Shown here: piece by piece, positions 38,360 through 48,183 of the stretch
How the letters are laid out: each line of letters starts with the position of its first letter
Position numbering within the stretch: the stretch's first letter is position 1
Source: Parashewanella spongiae
GTDB lineage: Bacteria; Pseudomonadota; Gammaproteobacteria; Enterobacterales; Shewanellaceae
Reading direction: 5' to 3'
NCBI RefSeq assembly: GCF_004358345.1
Contig: NZ_CP037952.1
Location: 2,046,001 to 2,110,000, forward strand
Length of the DNA: 64,000 nucleotides
Notes under the pieces: model-generated
Told to the model about the DNA's origin: nothing
Databases searched by the model: none
The model's input: only the letters and a program-made list of their open reading frames with translations
Made by a program: the position numbers and the translations under genes

Positions 38360-38985
38360 ATTGTTAACTCTGAAAAGATTGCAAGCAGTCCAACCGACCC
38401 TAAAACGACGCCTAAAAAAATTGAAACGGGGTATATATTGCCGTTGGAGAGTTTTAAAAATGCTGCCAATGTAAACACGCTCGTTAAAAAATTACGTAAA
38501 GCTGGTTTTCCAGCTTATACATTGCCAAAAGTATCTGTTGATAAACAGTTAACCAAAGTCTTCGTTGGTACTAGGGGCTGTTGATCTTTCATGATTGTTT
38601 TTGCAGCGATAAATTGGTTATTTTATGCAAGGCAGAGTTTGTGAGATTTGGGTATTATCGACATACAAAACTGTCGTTACTTCGTTTCCAAATAAGAAAA
38701 CGATAACGCAGCACCTTTGATTTAGAAAGAGCGACCAATTTACGCTCTCTCTTTTTTCGATGTTTTTGAGCATTCACTGTGTTGTGACCAGTTCACTTAG
38801 ATGGCTAAGCATCACTGCTCACGCCTTGAACAGATAAATGCTCAAATAGCACAAAATTTAATCCTGAAAGATCAACAGCCCCTAATGTCTCGGAAGAAAA
38901 GTTAATTGTTATTCAAGCTCAAGTTTTAAAGCAAACAGGACTTAAAGGAAGAGTGATAACGTATAATCCATTAGAAAGAAAATAA
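38360..38985 (+). pseudogene. Duplicated dedD C-terminal fragment, split by family A
   Basis: Starts within the dedD linker (GTTAACTCTGAA) and follows the SPOR domain to the same final codons (NPLERK and stop at 38985). The start, anchor and linker are absent. A family A element at 38574-38882 interrupts it, and removing that element with one TA restores an uninterrupted frame (FVGTNVS). It is not expected to be functional. Confidence 0.88.
38574..38882 (+). mobile_element. Family A miniature element, copy 4 (insertion site resolved)
   Basis: 309 bp, GGGGCTGTTGATCTTTC to GAAAGATCAACAGCCCC. Because the host sequence is a copy of dedD, the empty site is known: GGTAC-TA-ATGTC. The duplication is therefore exactly TA, as for Tc1/mariner and IS630-type elements. 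It contains the hairpin module at about 38658-38692. Confidence 0.9.
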
Positions 38986-39070
38986 GATAATACCTCTTGA
39001 CTGACTTATACCTATTAATTCTATTTGTATAATTGTTTTTAAATTGGTTATTAGTTGATACTGACGCGGT

Positions 39071-39123
39071 TTGACTTTTTTGACTTTTTTGACTTTTTTG
39101 ACTTTTTTGACTTTTTTGACTTT
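39071..39123 (+). repeat. 9-bp tandem repeat upstream of phosphoesterase copy 2
   Basis: TTGACTTTT in five full copies plus 8 of 9 bases of a sixth. It ends 14 bp before the ATG and is absent from the otherwise similar leader of copy 1. Each unit carries a TTGACT, like a -35 hexamer. Copy number could change by slippage. Confidence 0.92.
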
Positions 39124-39137
39124 AGAGTTCTTATATT

Positions 39138-40397
39138 ATGAAAGCATTACATTTGAGTTTTATTTTATTGGTAGGCCATATAAATTTTGTTCTTGCTGAA
39201 AATCACAGTGAGTGTGTTCAGGTATTTAAACAAATAAACTACCAATCGAAATATAAACAATTTTGCATTACAGACGAACGACCAGAGTTATATACTTTTA
39301 ATGACACCGAACCAAGCAAGATTGCATCAATAATTATCCCAAAAAATAGAGCTGCTAGGCTATGTGTTCGAAATAATTCGGATGGTGATAAGTTGTGTCA
39401 AACGTTTTTAGAATCGCAGACACATCTACCAGAAAAATTCCAACAGAGGGTGATTGAGCTTAACGTTTTTAAGTTCATGCCGAACGATTTCTATATGGCT
39501 ATTGATGCAGACACACAATATCCATGGGCTTGTGGTCCAAATCTAGAGGACTGTGATGATGAAATAAGAGCGCAACTAGATAATAAAATTCGAGTTCAAA
39601 GTATCAATGATTTAAATAACAAACTCAAAGGAAAGCTTGCGGGTTTGATCACTAATGGAGATTTAACGGCTTTTGGTCATGATTGGCAATTAGAAAAATT
39701 TCAAAAATTTTATGAAAGAGATTTACAAGTTAACAATTATCCTGGGCTTGGAAATCATGACTATTCAAATAATGTTAATGATTGTTATGAAAACAACTGT
39801 GCAGAAAGAATGATTCATTACCTCATTGATAAAATTCAAAACATCCCAGCAAACTCAGACTTTCGTATAAGTGGAACTTATTATAAATTCCCTTCTTTTC
39901 GAAAAGACTACGTTGGAAGCTTTGGCTATTCGTGGGATATTGGTAATGTTCATTTTGTTCAATTAAATTATCACCCTACATACGAAACAGAATGGAGCGT
40001 TTGGAATTTTGGTCATGCCAGAAGAGATTATTTTTACATTCGTTCGTCACTGAATTGGTTAGAACAAGACCTGACAAATGCAGAAGAACAGGGTAAAGCA
40101 ATAATACTCAATTTTCATTCCTTGGATTTTATTAAAAATTCCGATTTTCAATATATATTGAAGAAACATCTGCATCAGGTTGCTGCAATATTTGCTGGGC
40201 ATTATCATACATATAATGGTTTATATAGAATTATTGTAAATGGTATGTACTTACCAGTGTTTCTAAGTGCATCGGCCTATAGAAGAAAGTATCTTTTAGT
40301 ACATTTTCAAGGTGACCATTTTTCAATACAGTCAGTGTGGAATAACGATGATGGAAGTTATAAGCTAGTAGATGATTTAGGAATCTATTTGTTGTAG
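39138..40397 (+). CDS. Secreted calcineurin-type metallophosphoesterase, copy 2
   Basis: A 419-aa paralogue of 36890-38143 with all metal-site motifs kept: MAIDADTQYPW, LITNGDLTAFG, GLGNHDYSNN, ILNFHSLD and IFAGHYHTYNG. The signal peptide ends near VLA-EN. It differs most at the C-terminus (HLHQVAAIFAGHYHTYNGLYRIIVNG, read in pieces) and around CGPNLEDCDD. The 9-bp tandem repeat lies immediately upstream, so expression may differ from copy 1. No good Shine-Dalgarno is visible for either copy. Confidence 0.82.
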   Translation: MKALHLSFILLVGHINFVLAENHSECVQVFKQINYQSKYKQFCITDERPELYTFNDTEPSKIASIIIPKNRAARLCVRNNSDGDKLCQTFLESQTHLPEKFQQRVIELNVFKFMPNDFYMAIDADTQYPWACGPNLEDCDDEIRAQLDNKIRVQSINDLNNKLKGKLAGLITNGDLTAFGHDWQLEKFQKFYERDLQVNNYPGLGNHDYSNNVNDCYENNCAERMIHYLIDKIQNIPANSDFRISGTYYKFPSFRKDYVGSFGYSWDIGNVHFVQLNYHPTYETEWSVWNFGHARRDYFYIRSSLNWLEQDLTNAEEQGKAIILNFHSLDFIKNSDFQYILKKHLHQVAAIFAGHYHTYNGLYRIIVNGMYLPVFLSASAYRRKYLLVHFQGDHFSIQSVWNNDDGSYKLVDDLGIYLL

Positions 40398-40651
40398 TTC
40401 GTCTTATTGCTAATAAGTGCCTAATCAAATTTTTTCTCAAGAAGTCGTTAATTACAGGCGTTTCAGCCAGAAAAATATTCGATAAGATTTGACTGGTTAC
40501 TTATAAACAAAAAAACTTATTGTTAAATGATAACAACAAACACGTTTATTATTTTTTGTAAACACTCTGTTTGCATTAATAAATGGTGAGCTTTTGTTAA
40601 AGCTCTGCTAAAATCTTGCCGTCAAAAAGCCCATTCAGGACTGCCCATTTA

Positions 40652-41137
40652 ATGGTTTGGATCGATTACGCAATACTCGGCATTATCGGATTATCAACAA
40701 TAATAAGTTTGATCCGAGGCTTCGCAAAAGAAGCCATGTCATTAGTCGTTTGGTTTGCTGCATTTTTTGTTGCTAGCCAGTTTTATTTAGATCTCGCCGT
40801 ATTTCTCACTCAGTTACAAGATCAGGTGCTCCGTAATGGTATCGCCATTACGATTCTTTTTGTTACTACTTTGATTCTCGGCGCATTACTCAACTATTTA
40901 CTCGGCCAACTTGTTTCAAAAACAGGGTTAACCGGAACCGATCGCGTTCTAGGTTTATGCTTTGGCGCTCTTAGAGGAGCACTGGTTGTGAGTGCATTAT
41001 TATTTTTTATGGATGCTTTTACTGGCGCACCGAGCGCAGAATGGTGGAAAACCTCAAAATTAATCCCAGAATTTGGTGTTGTTATCCAGTGGTTTTTTAA
41101 CTACTTGGAAACAACCTCTAGCTTTGTACCTAAATGA
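40652..41137 (+). CDS. cvpA: CvpA-family membrane protein
   Basis: 161 aa from ATG 40652; [10 protein letters not shown] matches the E. coli start, and a TTG at 40616 is less likely. Four membrane segments (about 4-22, 28-46, 65-85, 100-120). The conserved glycine-arginine turn is [14 protein letters not shown]. CvpA is linked to colicin V export and envelope stress tolerance, and it is classically upstream of purF, as here. Confidence 0.93.
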   Translation: MVWIDYAILGIIGLSTIISLIRGFAKEAMSLVVWFAAFFVASQFYLDLAVFLTQLQDQVLRNGIAITILFVTTLILGALLNYLLGQLVSKTGLTGTDRVLGLCFGALRGALVVSALLFFMDAFTGAPSAEWWKTSKLIPEFGVVIQWFFNYLETTSSFVPK

Positions 41138-41230
41138 AAAACACTGCACTCATTCATTGAATTGTTCCAGAGAGAACGAGCAATCGTAGTGCAAGAGTAT
41201 TAGAACATCTTAATATGAGGAAACACACCC

Positions 41231-42745
41231 ATGTGCGGGATAGTCGGAATTGTTGGTCATTCTTCTGTTAACCAAACGATTTATGATTCATTAACAGTAT
41301 TACAACACCGTGGTCAGGACGCTGCAGGTATTGTAACGGTCGATAAAAATGCATTTAGATTACGTAAAGCAAACGGCTTGGTAAAAGATGTCTTTGAAAT
41401 TAAACACATGCAACGGCTACAAGGGAATGCAGGTATTGGGCATGTCCGATATCCAACCGCAGGCAGTTCAAGCTCGTCTGAAGCGCAGCCATTCTATGTG
41501 AATTCCCCTTTTGGTATTTCACTGGCTCATAACGGGAACTTAATTAATACCTTAGAGTTGTTAGAAGGCCTACAACGTAAGCGCCGTCATATTAACACTT
41601 CATCTGATTCAGAAATCTTGTTGAATCTATTGGCGGATGAACTACAACAAGTCAGCGGTTTGTCTTTGACTCCTGATGAAGTGTTCTTAGCGGTAAAGCA
41701 AGTTAATAAGAAAGCAAGTGGTGCTTATGCCGCGGTAGCAATGATTATTGGCCAAGGCTTAGTGGCATTTCGAGATCCTTATGGTATCCGTCCATTAGTG
41801 TTGGGTAAAAACGAAACTGAAAACGGCACTGAATACATGGTCGCATCAGAGTCAGTAGCGCTTGACGCTGTTGGATTTGAAGTGATCCGCGATGTTGCAC
41901 CGGGTGAAGCCATTTATGTTGATTTAGAAGGTAACTTGCATACCAGAATGTGCACAAACATTCAGCAGCACGCACCTTGTATCTTCGAGTTTGTGTATTT
42001 TGCTCGCCCTGATTCATCCATTGATAAAATGTCTGTATACGCGACACGACTGAATATGGGCACTAAATTAGGCGCTAAAATCAAACATGAGTGGGATGAG
42101 CACGACATTGACGTAGTAATACCGATTCCTGAAACTTCTTGTGATGTTGCATTGCAAATAGCCAAAACGCTTGATTTACCATACCGCCAAGGTTTTGTGA
42201 AAAACCGTTATATTGGGCGTACTTTTATTATGCCGGGCCAAGTGGAGCGCAAAAAGTCGGTTCGCCGTAAGTTGAATGCGATTGGAACAGAGTTTAAAGG
42301 CAAAAATGTATTGCTTGTAGATGATTCTATCGTCCGTGGCACAACGTCCGAGCAGATCATTGAAATGGCTCGTGAAGCTGGGGCTAAAAAGGTGTATTTT
42401 GCATCAGCAGCGCCTGAAGTCCGTTTCCCGAATGTATATGGGATTGATATGCCAACATCAGAAGAGTTAATCGCATACGGCCGTGAAGTGGATGAAATTG
42501 CTAAAATGATTGGTGCTGACGGCATGATTTTCCAAAATTTGGACGATTTAATCAGTGCTGTGAAAATGGAAAATCCTGAAATTGAGCAGTTTGATACTTC
42601 AGTGTTTGATGGCAAGTATGTTACAAGTGATGTTGATCAAGCTTATTTAGATCACTTAACTCAATTACGAAACGATGATGCTAAAGCTTCACGTGATCAA
42701 GATTTAGGTACCAATTTAGAGTTGCATAATGTTTGTCATCCTTAA
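41231..42745 (+). CDS. purF: Amidophosphoribosyltransferase
   Basis: 504 aa. It catalyses the first committed step of purine synthesis, transferring glutamine ammonia to PRPP. Cys2, exposed after Met removal (MCGIVGIVG), is the glutaminase nucleophile. [11 protein letters not shown], the flexible-loop region [13 protein letters not shown] and the PRPP motif [13 protein letters not shown] are present. Ribosome site GAGGA lies 11 nt upstream. The leader after cvpA has no obvious PurR site that I can define. A strong terminator follows. Confidence 0.97.
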   Translation: MCGIVGIVGHSSVNQTIYDSLTVLQHRGQDAAGIVTVDKNAFRLRKANGLVKDVFEIKHMQRLQGNAGIGHVRYPTAGSSSSSEAQPFYVNSPFGISLAHNGNLINTLELLEGLQRKRRHINTSSDSEILLNLLADELQQVSGLSLTPDEVFLAVKQVNKKASGAYAAVAMIIGQGLVAFRDPYGIRPLVLGKNETENGTEYMVASESVALDAVGFEVIRDVAPGEAIYVDLEGNLHTRMCTNIQQHAPCIFEFVYFARPDSSIDKMSVYATRLNMGTKLGAKIKHEWDEHDIDVVIPIPETSCDVALQIAKTLDLPYRQGFVKNRYIGRTFIMPGQVERKKSVRRKLNAIGTEFKGKNVLLVDDSIVRGTTSEQIIEMAREAGAKKVYFASAAPEVRFPNVYGIDMPTSEELIAYGREVDEIAKMIGADGMIFQNLDDLISAVKMENPEIEQFDTSVFDGKYVTSDVDQAYLDHLTQLRNDDAKASRDQDLGTNLELHNVCHP

Positions 42746-42789
42746 GTAGATAAGCATTATTTGCTGCTTATTCTTGCAAATCAAATCTT

Positions 42790-42823
42790 AAATACCTCGC
42801 TATAGATAGCGAGGTATTTTTTT
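42790..42823 (+). terminator. Intrinsic terminator of purF
   Basis: AAATACCTCGCTAT / ATAGCGAGGTATTT with a 2-nt AG loop as drawn, followed by a T run to 42823. Strong rho-independent terminator. Confidence 0.93.
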
Positions 42824-42861
42824 AGCTAATGGTATGTAATATCACTATTAACAGTACACTA

Positions 42862-43414
42862 TGCCAATTACAGTAATTAAATGCTCAACTCAGAGCTATG
42901 TATGCGCACAAAGTACAAACGAAATTGGTGAAAACATAGTTATCTACGTTGAGATAGTTTTGTGAAGTAATTTTTGCGCATACAAGCTCCCGAAGGGCAA
43001 GGCTACAGGTTTCCATTACTGCGTTGCACGTTCTTGAATTATCCCGACAAAAGCACTAAGTACGTTGAACCTAAAAACATCAGTTGAACGCTGAGTATAC
43101 GAGTAACTGCTTGAGCAATATGATGATTTTATCATCATGGCTTTCACCCAATGAGTGAAGTGCTCTACGCTCACAAGCTTGCTAAAATGACTGCTATCTG
43201 CGTTGTAACATTTGCAAGTAGAATAACTACTTGCTGCAAGCTACGCCTTACTATCAGCCATTTTTTCTACGCTTAAGAACGCAGTCAACTGATGTTTCTA
43301 GATTGAACGCCAGTTTTGTATGGCGGCCGTAGGGAATATAGTACTTCGAACATGCGCCTTGTACTTAAAACCTTTATCTCTTGCTGAGTGAGAGATTAAT
43401 TACTGTAATTGGTA
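42862..43414 (+). repeat. Family E element, copy 1, containing family B
   Basis: Ends CCAATTACAGTAATTAA and TTAATTACTGTAATTGGTA. It is enlarged by a nested family B element (43080-43302). The right end abuts, without a gap, the stop codon of the M3 peptidase gene on the minus strand. Confidence 0.78.
43080..43302 (-). mobile_element. Family B miniature element, copy 3 (nested in E)
   Basis: CCTAAAAACATCAGTTGA to GATGTTTCTAGA, with TTGAA duplicated (43075-43079, 43303-43307). The empty site GCG-TTGAA-CGCC is visible in E copies at 12893 and 63335, which confirms insertion into E. Confidence 0.87.
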
Positions 43415-45595
43415 TTACTGGCTTAACAACCCACGGCTGCGAAGTAATGGCTCAATGCCAGCTTCTTTACCACGGAACTGCTTATACAGTTTCATTGGAT
43501 CGTCACTACCACCTTGTGATAATACGTTATTCATAAACGCATCAGCAGTCGTTTTATCGAAGATACCGTTTTCTTTAAAGGCTTCAAAGGCATCAGCACC
43601 TAAAATGTCAGACCAAATGTAGCTGTAATAACCTGCACTATATCCACCTGAGAAAATGTGTGAAAAATAAGTGCTGCGGTAACGCGGTGCTATCTCGTTG
43701 ATTAACCCCATGCGCTTTAAAGAAGCGGCTTCAAATTTAGCGGCATCTTTAGGCGTGGTATCAGTAATGGTGTGCCAATCTAGATCAAGTAAAGTTGCCG
43801 CCATGTACTCAACAGTTGCAAAGCCTTGGTTGAATTTGCTTGCCGCTTGAATTTTATTCACAAGCTCTTGTGGAATTACTTCACCAGTTTTGTAGTGTTT
43901 AGCAAATGTGGCTAACACTTCTGGTTGCGTCATCCAGTTTTCCATAACTTGTGATGGAAATTCTACATAGTCGCGTGGTACAGAGGTACCAGACTGTGAA
44001 CGATAATGAACGTTAGAAAGCATACCGTGCAGTGCATGCCCAAATTCATGGAATAGAGTGCTGGCTTCGTCGAATGTCAATAATGCAGGTTCACCAGCAG
44101 CAGGGTGAGGGTAGTTAAGTACGTTAACGATGATTGGCTTAGAGTCAACGCCATTCATGTTGTACTGTTGGCGGTATGCATTCATCCATGCACCACCACG
44201 CTTACTATCACGGACGAAATAGTCACCTAAGAACACAGCCATTAAATCACCGTTGCGATCATAAACTTCCCATGTACGTACTTCTTCATTGTACTTAGGT
44301 AAGTCTGTGCGCTCTTTTACGGTAATACCGTATAAACGGTTTGCTGTGTAGAACACGCCTTTTAAGGTGTTTTCTAGTGAGAAATAAGGACGAGTTTGTT
44401 GCTCGTTAAAGCTGTATTTAGCGACACGGATTTTATCGGTGTAATAAGCCCAATCCCAAGCTTCAATTTTGAAGTTACCGCCGTTTTTATCGACCATAGC
44501 TTGCATGTCAGCTTCTTCAGCTTTTGCTTGAGCTAGCGCAGCAGGCCAAATACGGTTTAGAAGTTTATAAACATTTTCAGGGCTCTTAGCTGTACGTTCT
44601 TCTAATACAAAAGCAGCATGATTTTTATAGCCCATGAGTTGGGCGCGATCAGCACGTAGAGCTGCAATTTCAGCCAACACTTTCTTATTGTCATTGGCGT
44701 TGTCTTGATTCGCGCGTTCTACATAACCTTTGTAGAGCTTTTCACGAAGTTCGCGATTGTCGGCGTAAGTCAAAAATGGCGTGATGGATGGACGTGCAGT
44801 AGTAAATACCCATTTTCCTTCATGACCACGCTTTTTAGCCACAGCGGCAGCACTTGCGATTACATCGTCTGGCAAACCAGCAAGTTGAGCTTTGTCATCT
44901 ACAACGAGTTCGAAAGCATTAGTTTCAGCCAGTACATTGTCACCGAATTGAAGATTAAGCTTGCCGATCTTTGCATTCAAATCACGAAGCTTTTGCTTGT
45001 CTTGCTCGTTTAGATTTGCACCACCGCGAGTGAAGGACTTGTAAGTCGAATCGAGCAAACGAGCTTGAGAGGTGCTTAAATTCAACGAATCACGTTGCTT
45101 GTATACAGCTTTCACTTTTTGAAATAGCTTATCATTCAGTGAAATATCGTCACCAAGTGCTGAAAGCATAGGTGATACTTCTTTGCTGATTTCTTGCAGT
45201 TGGGGCGTTGTATCTGCGCCTGTAAGGTTATAGAAAACAGAAGCGACTTTTGTCACTAAGTCACCAGAAAACTCCATGGCTTCGATGGTGTTTTCAAAAG
45301 TAGGCTTTTCTGGATTATCAATGATGGCTTGAACTTCAGCTTTTTGCTGAGCAACACCGGCTTTAAATGCTGGTAAATAATGCTCTTCTTTAATTTTAGA
45401 AAAATCAGGGATGCCGAAGAAAGTATCGTATGGTTTGAAAAATGGATTATTCGCATTCTTGGCAATGATATTTTGAGCTACAACGGCGTTGTTGACTTCC
45501 ACAGAACCTGAAGTGTTGCTTGTGCTATTACAGGCCGTTAGCGATATCGCTAAGGTAATGGCTGCAGCGAGAGGCTTGAGTGCCGATCCTTTCAT
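43415..45595 (-). CDS. dcp: M3-family peptidyl-dipeptidase, lipoprotein
   Basis: A 726-aa zinc metallopeptidase. N-terminal signal with lipobox LTAC (Cys22) implies attachment to a membrane on the periplasmic side. The catalytic motif is LFHEFGHALHGML, with the downstream Glu in VEFPSQVMENW. Helical N-terminal half as in the Dcp/oligopeptidase A fold. It removes C-terminal dipeptides or degrades short peptides. The stop codon touches the end of family E. Confidence 0.92.
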   Translation of the reverse strand: MKGSALKPLAAAITLAISLTACNSTSNTSGSVEVNNAVVAQNIIAKNANNPFFKPYDTFFGIPDFSKIKEEHYLPAFKAGVAQQKAEVQAIIDNPEKPTFENTIEAMEFSGDLVTKVASVFYNLTGADTTPQLQEISKEVSPMLSALGDDISLNDKLFQKVKAVYKQRDSLNLSTSQARLLDSTYKSFTRGGANLNEQDKQKLRDLNAKIGKLNLQFGDNVLAETNAFELVVDDKAQLAGLPDDVIASAAAVAKKRGHEGKWVFTTARPSITPFLTYADNRELREKLYKGYVERANQDNANDNKKVLAEIAALRADRAQLMGYKNHAAFVLEERTAKSPENVYKLLNRIWPAALAQAKAEEADMQAMVDKNGGNFKIEAWDWAYYTDKIRVAKYSFNEQQTRPYFSLENTLKGVFYTANRLYGITVKERTDLPKYNEEVRTWEVYDRNGDLMAVFLGDYFVRDSKRGGAWMNAYRQQYNMNGVDSKPIIVNVLNYPHPAAGEPALLTFDEASTLFHEFGHALHGMLSNVHYRSQSGTSVPRDYVEFPSQVMENWMTQPEVLATFAKHYKTGEVIPQELVNKIQAASKFNQGFATVEYMAATLLDLDWHTITDTTPKDAAKFEAASLKRMGLINEIAPRYRSTYFSHIFSGGYSAGYYSYIWSDILGADAFEAFKENGIFDKTTADAFMNNVLSQGGSDDPMKLYKQFRGKEAGIEPLLRSRGLLSQ

Positions 45596-45844
45596 AATTA
45601 TTTCCTCAGAGAGTTGTAGAGCTGATTAGTCCAAGTAGGTACAGCTCAATATTTATGGTGTGTTTATTTACCACGGTAGAAAGCGCAGTGCTATCAGTTT
45701 TTGAATATTGTTTGTAACAAATGATTGTGTGGTTGTGTTTTAGCCAATCACCCATTCTTGTGTTTTAAAATTGTTAATAAACAGATGTTAAATGTTACAG
45801 TTGAATTTTTGGAGGATTAGAAATGGTAAAAGTGGTTGTTGTAA

Positions 45845-46110
45845 GGAACTGTCTCAAAATAACTTACCGATTTGTTACTGCTTAAAATTGTCAATATCAA
45901 GGCACGAAGAATGAAGTTTAGTATTCTAAATAAAAAATGAGTAACGCAGAGAGTGGCAATTTTAAGCGTAACCCTTTGGGCTGTGTTTATTTTTGGCTTC
46001 TACTGTGTTGTCGAAAGCTTATGTAGAGTAACTACACCACACTTTCTTCGCCTTGTATAAGCTCAAAAATAAACGACAGCAAAACAGGGAAGTTATTTGG
46101 GGACAGTTCC
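45845..46110 (+). mobile_element. Family C miniature element
   Basis: 266 bp, GGAACTGTCTCAAAATAACTT and the near-complement ending GGACAGTTCC, flanked by TAA on both sides (45842-45844, 46111-46113). No other copy in this window. Confidence 0.72.
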
Positions 46111-46440
46111 TAAACAGTTTGGGGCAATTACCCATCTCGTCAACAATGCAGGCAGTTTAATGAAGCAATCAAGACTAATTGATATTAGCGCAGAACGCAT
46201 AAGAAAGGTCATTAATACTAACGTAATAGGTAGCTTCATTTGTTGTCGTGAAGCCATTAAACATATGCCATTTGGCGGTTCTATCGTTAATGTGGGCTCT
46301 GCGGCGTCACGCTTAGGTGCTCCAAACGAGTATATTGATTATGCCGCTTCAAAAGGTGCGATTGACTCCCTCACTACGGGCTTATCGTTGGAACTAGCAG
46401 CACAAAATATACGAGTAAACTGTGTTCGACCTGGTTGTAT

Positions 46441-46706
46441 ATACCCGTGATACTTGAAGATGCAATTTTCAGGGCATTTTCAACGGTTCATTTTTCAAGG
46501 CGTGAAAGCGCTGGACTAGCGGGCTAATTCAAGCTTTCACAACGTAGAAGAATAAGCGTTGAAATGCCCACGTAGTGCGAGTTTAATTGCCATTTATCCT
46601 GCGTTGCTTATCCTTACAATAGAATAACTATTACCTCGAATAAGCGCCTTGTCTAAACGGCAATTAACTCTCGCTGAAATCATGCATCTTCAGGTAACAC
46701 GGGTAT
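46441..46706 (+). mobile_element. Family D miniature element
   Basis: Inverted ends ATACCCGTGATACTTGAAG and CTTCAGGTAACACGGGTAT (mismatches at two positions). It is inserted in the SDR pseudogene, and the target looks like TAT or TA. A terminus-less relative occurs at 11258-11484. Confidence 0.78.
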
Positions 46707-46902
46707 TGATACATAAATACATGCTGATGGTGGAGAACCTGAACGAGTGAAACGGCTAGCGTCTCAAATACCGCTACAACGCGGAGGTACAACTGAAGAA
46801 GTGGCGCAAGCTATCTGTTGGTTGCTGTCAGATTACGCCTCTTATGTAACAGGCGGTTTTATAGATTTAGCTGGTGGGAAATAAAAATAAAAGGAACAAT
46901 CA

Positions 46903-47493
46903 ATGTTTGAAGCTTGGTTCACTCTAATTGTTACAACTGGAGCGTTATTCGGCTCACCAGGACCAGCCCCATTAGCGTTAGCGGCTGTGGGTGCTACATC
47001 TGGTTTTCGAAAAGGGGTTCCTTTTCTTTTTGGCATATTAACTGGGCTAGTTGTTGCTATTTTAGGTACTTTGTTTGGGCTGGCCGCATTGTTTTCTGCA
47101 GTGCCAGAGGCCAAGCTAATTTGCCAAATTGTAGCTTCTCTTTATATGGTCTATGTGGCTTACAAAATTGCTTCTGCCAATTTTGTCGCAGGTAATATAG
47201 ACGAAAAAATCCCTGACTTTAAAGATGGGTTCGTTTTAAATCTTTTTAATCCTAAGGCTTATGCTGCTTTCTTAGCCATTTTTTCACAATTCCTATTGCC
47301 AGTGGAGTCAATTGAACTTAGTTATGCGCTCACTGCAATAAGTTGTTTTTTGATTGCATTAATAGTAGACATCTTATGGTTAGCGGCAGGTGGAATGCTA
47401 AAGCCAGTATTTAACAAACCTAAACAGGCTCGAATGATCCGTTTAATTTTTGCTGCTGTGATGTTGATTGCCGTAGGTTGGGCACTATTTTGA
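46903..47493 (+). CDS. LysE/RhtB-family amino-acid exporter
   Basis: A 196-aa inner-membrane protein with six hydrophobic segments. Family marks are PGPAPLALAAVGATSGFRKG in the first loop and FKDGFVLNLFNPKAYAAF in the middle. Usual length for the family. It exports amino acids such as threonine, homoserine or lysine; the specific substrate is unknown. It begins 18 bp after the SDR pseudogene stop, so the two probably formed an operon. Confidence 0.87.
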   Translation: MFEAWFTLIVTTGALFGSPGPAPLALAAVGATSGFRKGVPFLFGILTGLVVAILGTLFGLAALFSAVPEAKLICQIVASLYMVYVAYKIASANFVAGNIDEKIPDFKDGFVLNLFNPKAYAAFLAIFSQFLLPVESIELSYALTAISCFLIALIVDILWLAAGGMLKPVFNKPKQARMIRLIFAAVMLIAVGWALF

Positions 47494-47588
47494 TATTAAT
47501 TGAATGAGGAGTAATAGTGTTTGTTTTTTTCTTTAAAAAAGGGGCTATTTATGTCAAGTAACCCCTTTTGCTTTGGGAGGTACGTATT

Positions 47589-47830
47589 AGGAAAGTTGCG
47601 GAAAAAGTATACCGATGAGTTCTCGTCACTCCAAATAAGAAAACGATAACGCAGCACCTTTTATTTAGAAAGTGCGACCAATTTACGCTCTCTCTTTTTT
47701 CGATGCTTTTGAGCATTCACTGTTCTGTGTTGTGACCAGCTCACTTAGATGGCTAAGTATCACTGCTCACGCCTTGAACAGATAAATGCTCAAATAGCAC
47801 AAAATTTAATCCTGAAAGATCAACAGCCCC
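47589..47830 (+). repeat. Truncated R1 joined to truncated family A
   Basis: R1 left end (to TCGTCACTCC near 47632) runs straight into family A at AATAAGAAAACGATAACGC and continues to GATCAACAGCCCC next to TA. This is the same arrangement as at 26470, but with a different breakpoint. Confidence 0.65.
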
Positions 47831-47839
47831 TAATCAGGG

Positions 47840-48018
47840 TTAACGCATGGATGTTTTTCGAGCAAAAACCGTGGACTTTATAATCCGTCATTCCCGTGAA
47901 AATGGTAATCCAGAGACTTTGGGTATTCCAATATAAGGCACTAGATTCTCACTTTCGTGAGAATGACGAAATTACCACATGGAGTTGTGCATAAACCATT
48001 CACTCGTGCGAATGCTCT
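47840..48018 (+). repeat. Family F repeat, copy 2
   Basis: CGAGCAAAAACCGTGG, CGTCATTCCCG, GAATGACGAAATTACC, ACATGGAGTTGTGCAT and CACTCGTGCG match the other F copies. It lies about 165 bp upstream of the OTU gene. Confidence 0.6.
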
Positions 48019-48183
48019 GAAATATTTACACTAATTTAGCTTGTTGGTGATAAACAAAGTTTTAACGATAAATTAAATTATATTAACTGGTGGCATACAA
48101 CCTATAGATTGTAACTATAGTTATAAATGAGTTTCCTTATATTGGGCACTTGTTTATCTTGAATTTTCTATATGGAGATATTT

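Larger units (their letters stand above)
45822..46884 (+). pseudogene. Short-chain dehydrogenase/reductase pseudogene broken by two repeats
   Basis: A start (ATG 45822, with GGAGGA upstream) encodes only MVKVVVV before family C intrudes. The Rossmann glycine motif and about 70 residues are missing. The middle (from about 46110) encodes FGAITHLVNNAGS, NVGSAASR and the catalytic YIDYAASKGAID, up to VRPGC. Family D interrupts it, and the end (from 46707) encodes GGEPERVKR to DLAGGK. Removing D restores register but leaves an in-frame TAA after the glycine-rich turn. The relative was an oxidoreductase of the YgfF/FabG-like type. Confidence 0.9.

Noticed and set aside
39071-39123. Short direct repeats as a CRISPR array
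   Set aside because: The units are contiguous 9-mers without spacers; it is a simple tandem repeat. No other array-like pattern was seen.
46097-46450. An intact 117-aa short-chain dehydrogenase gene
   Set aside because: It lacks the glycine-rich cofactor loop, its apparent start lies at a repeat end, and its stop is created by a second repeat. It is the middle of a pseudogene.
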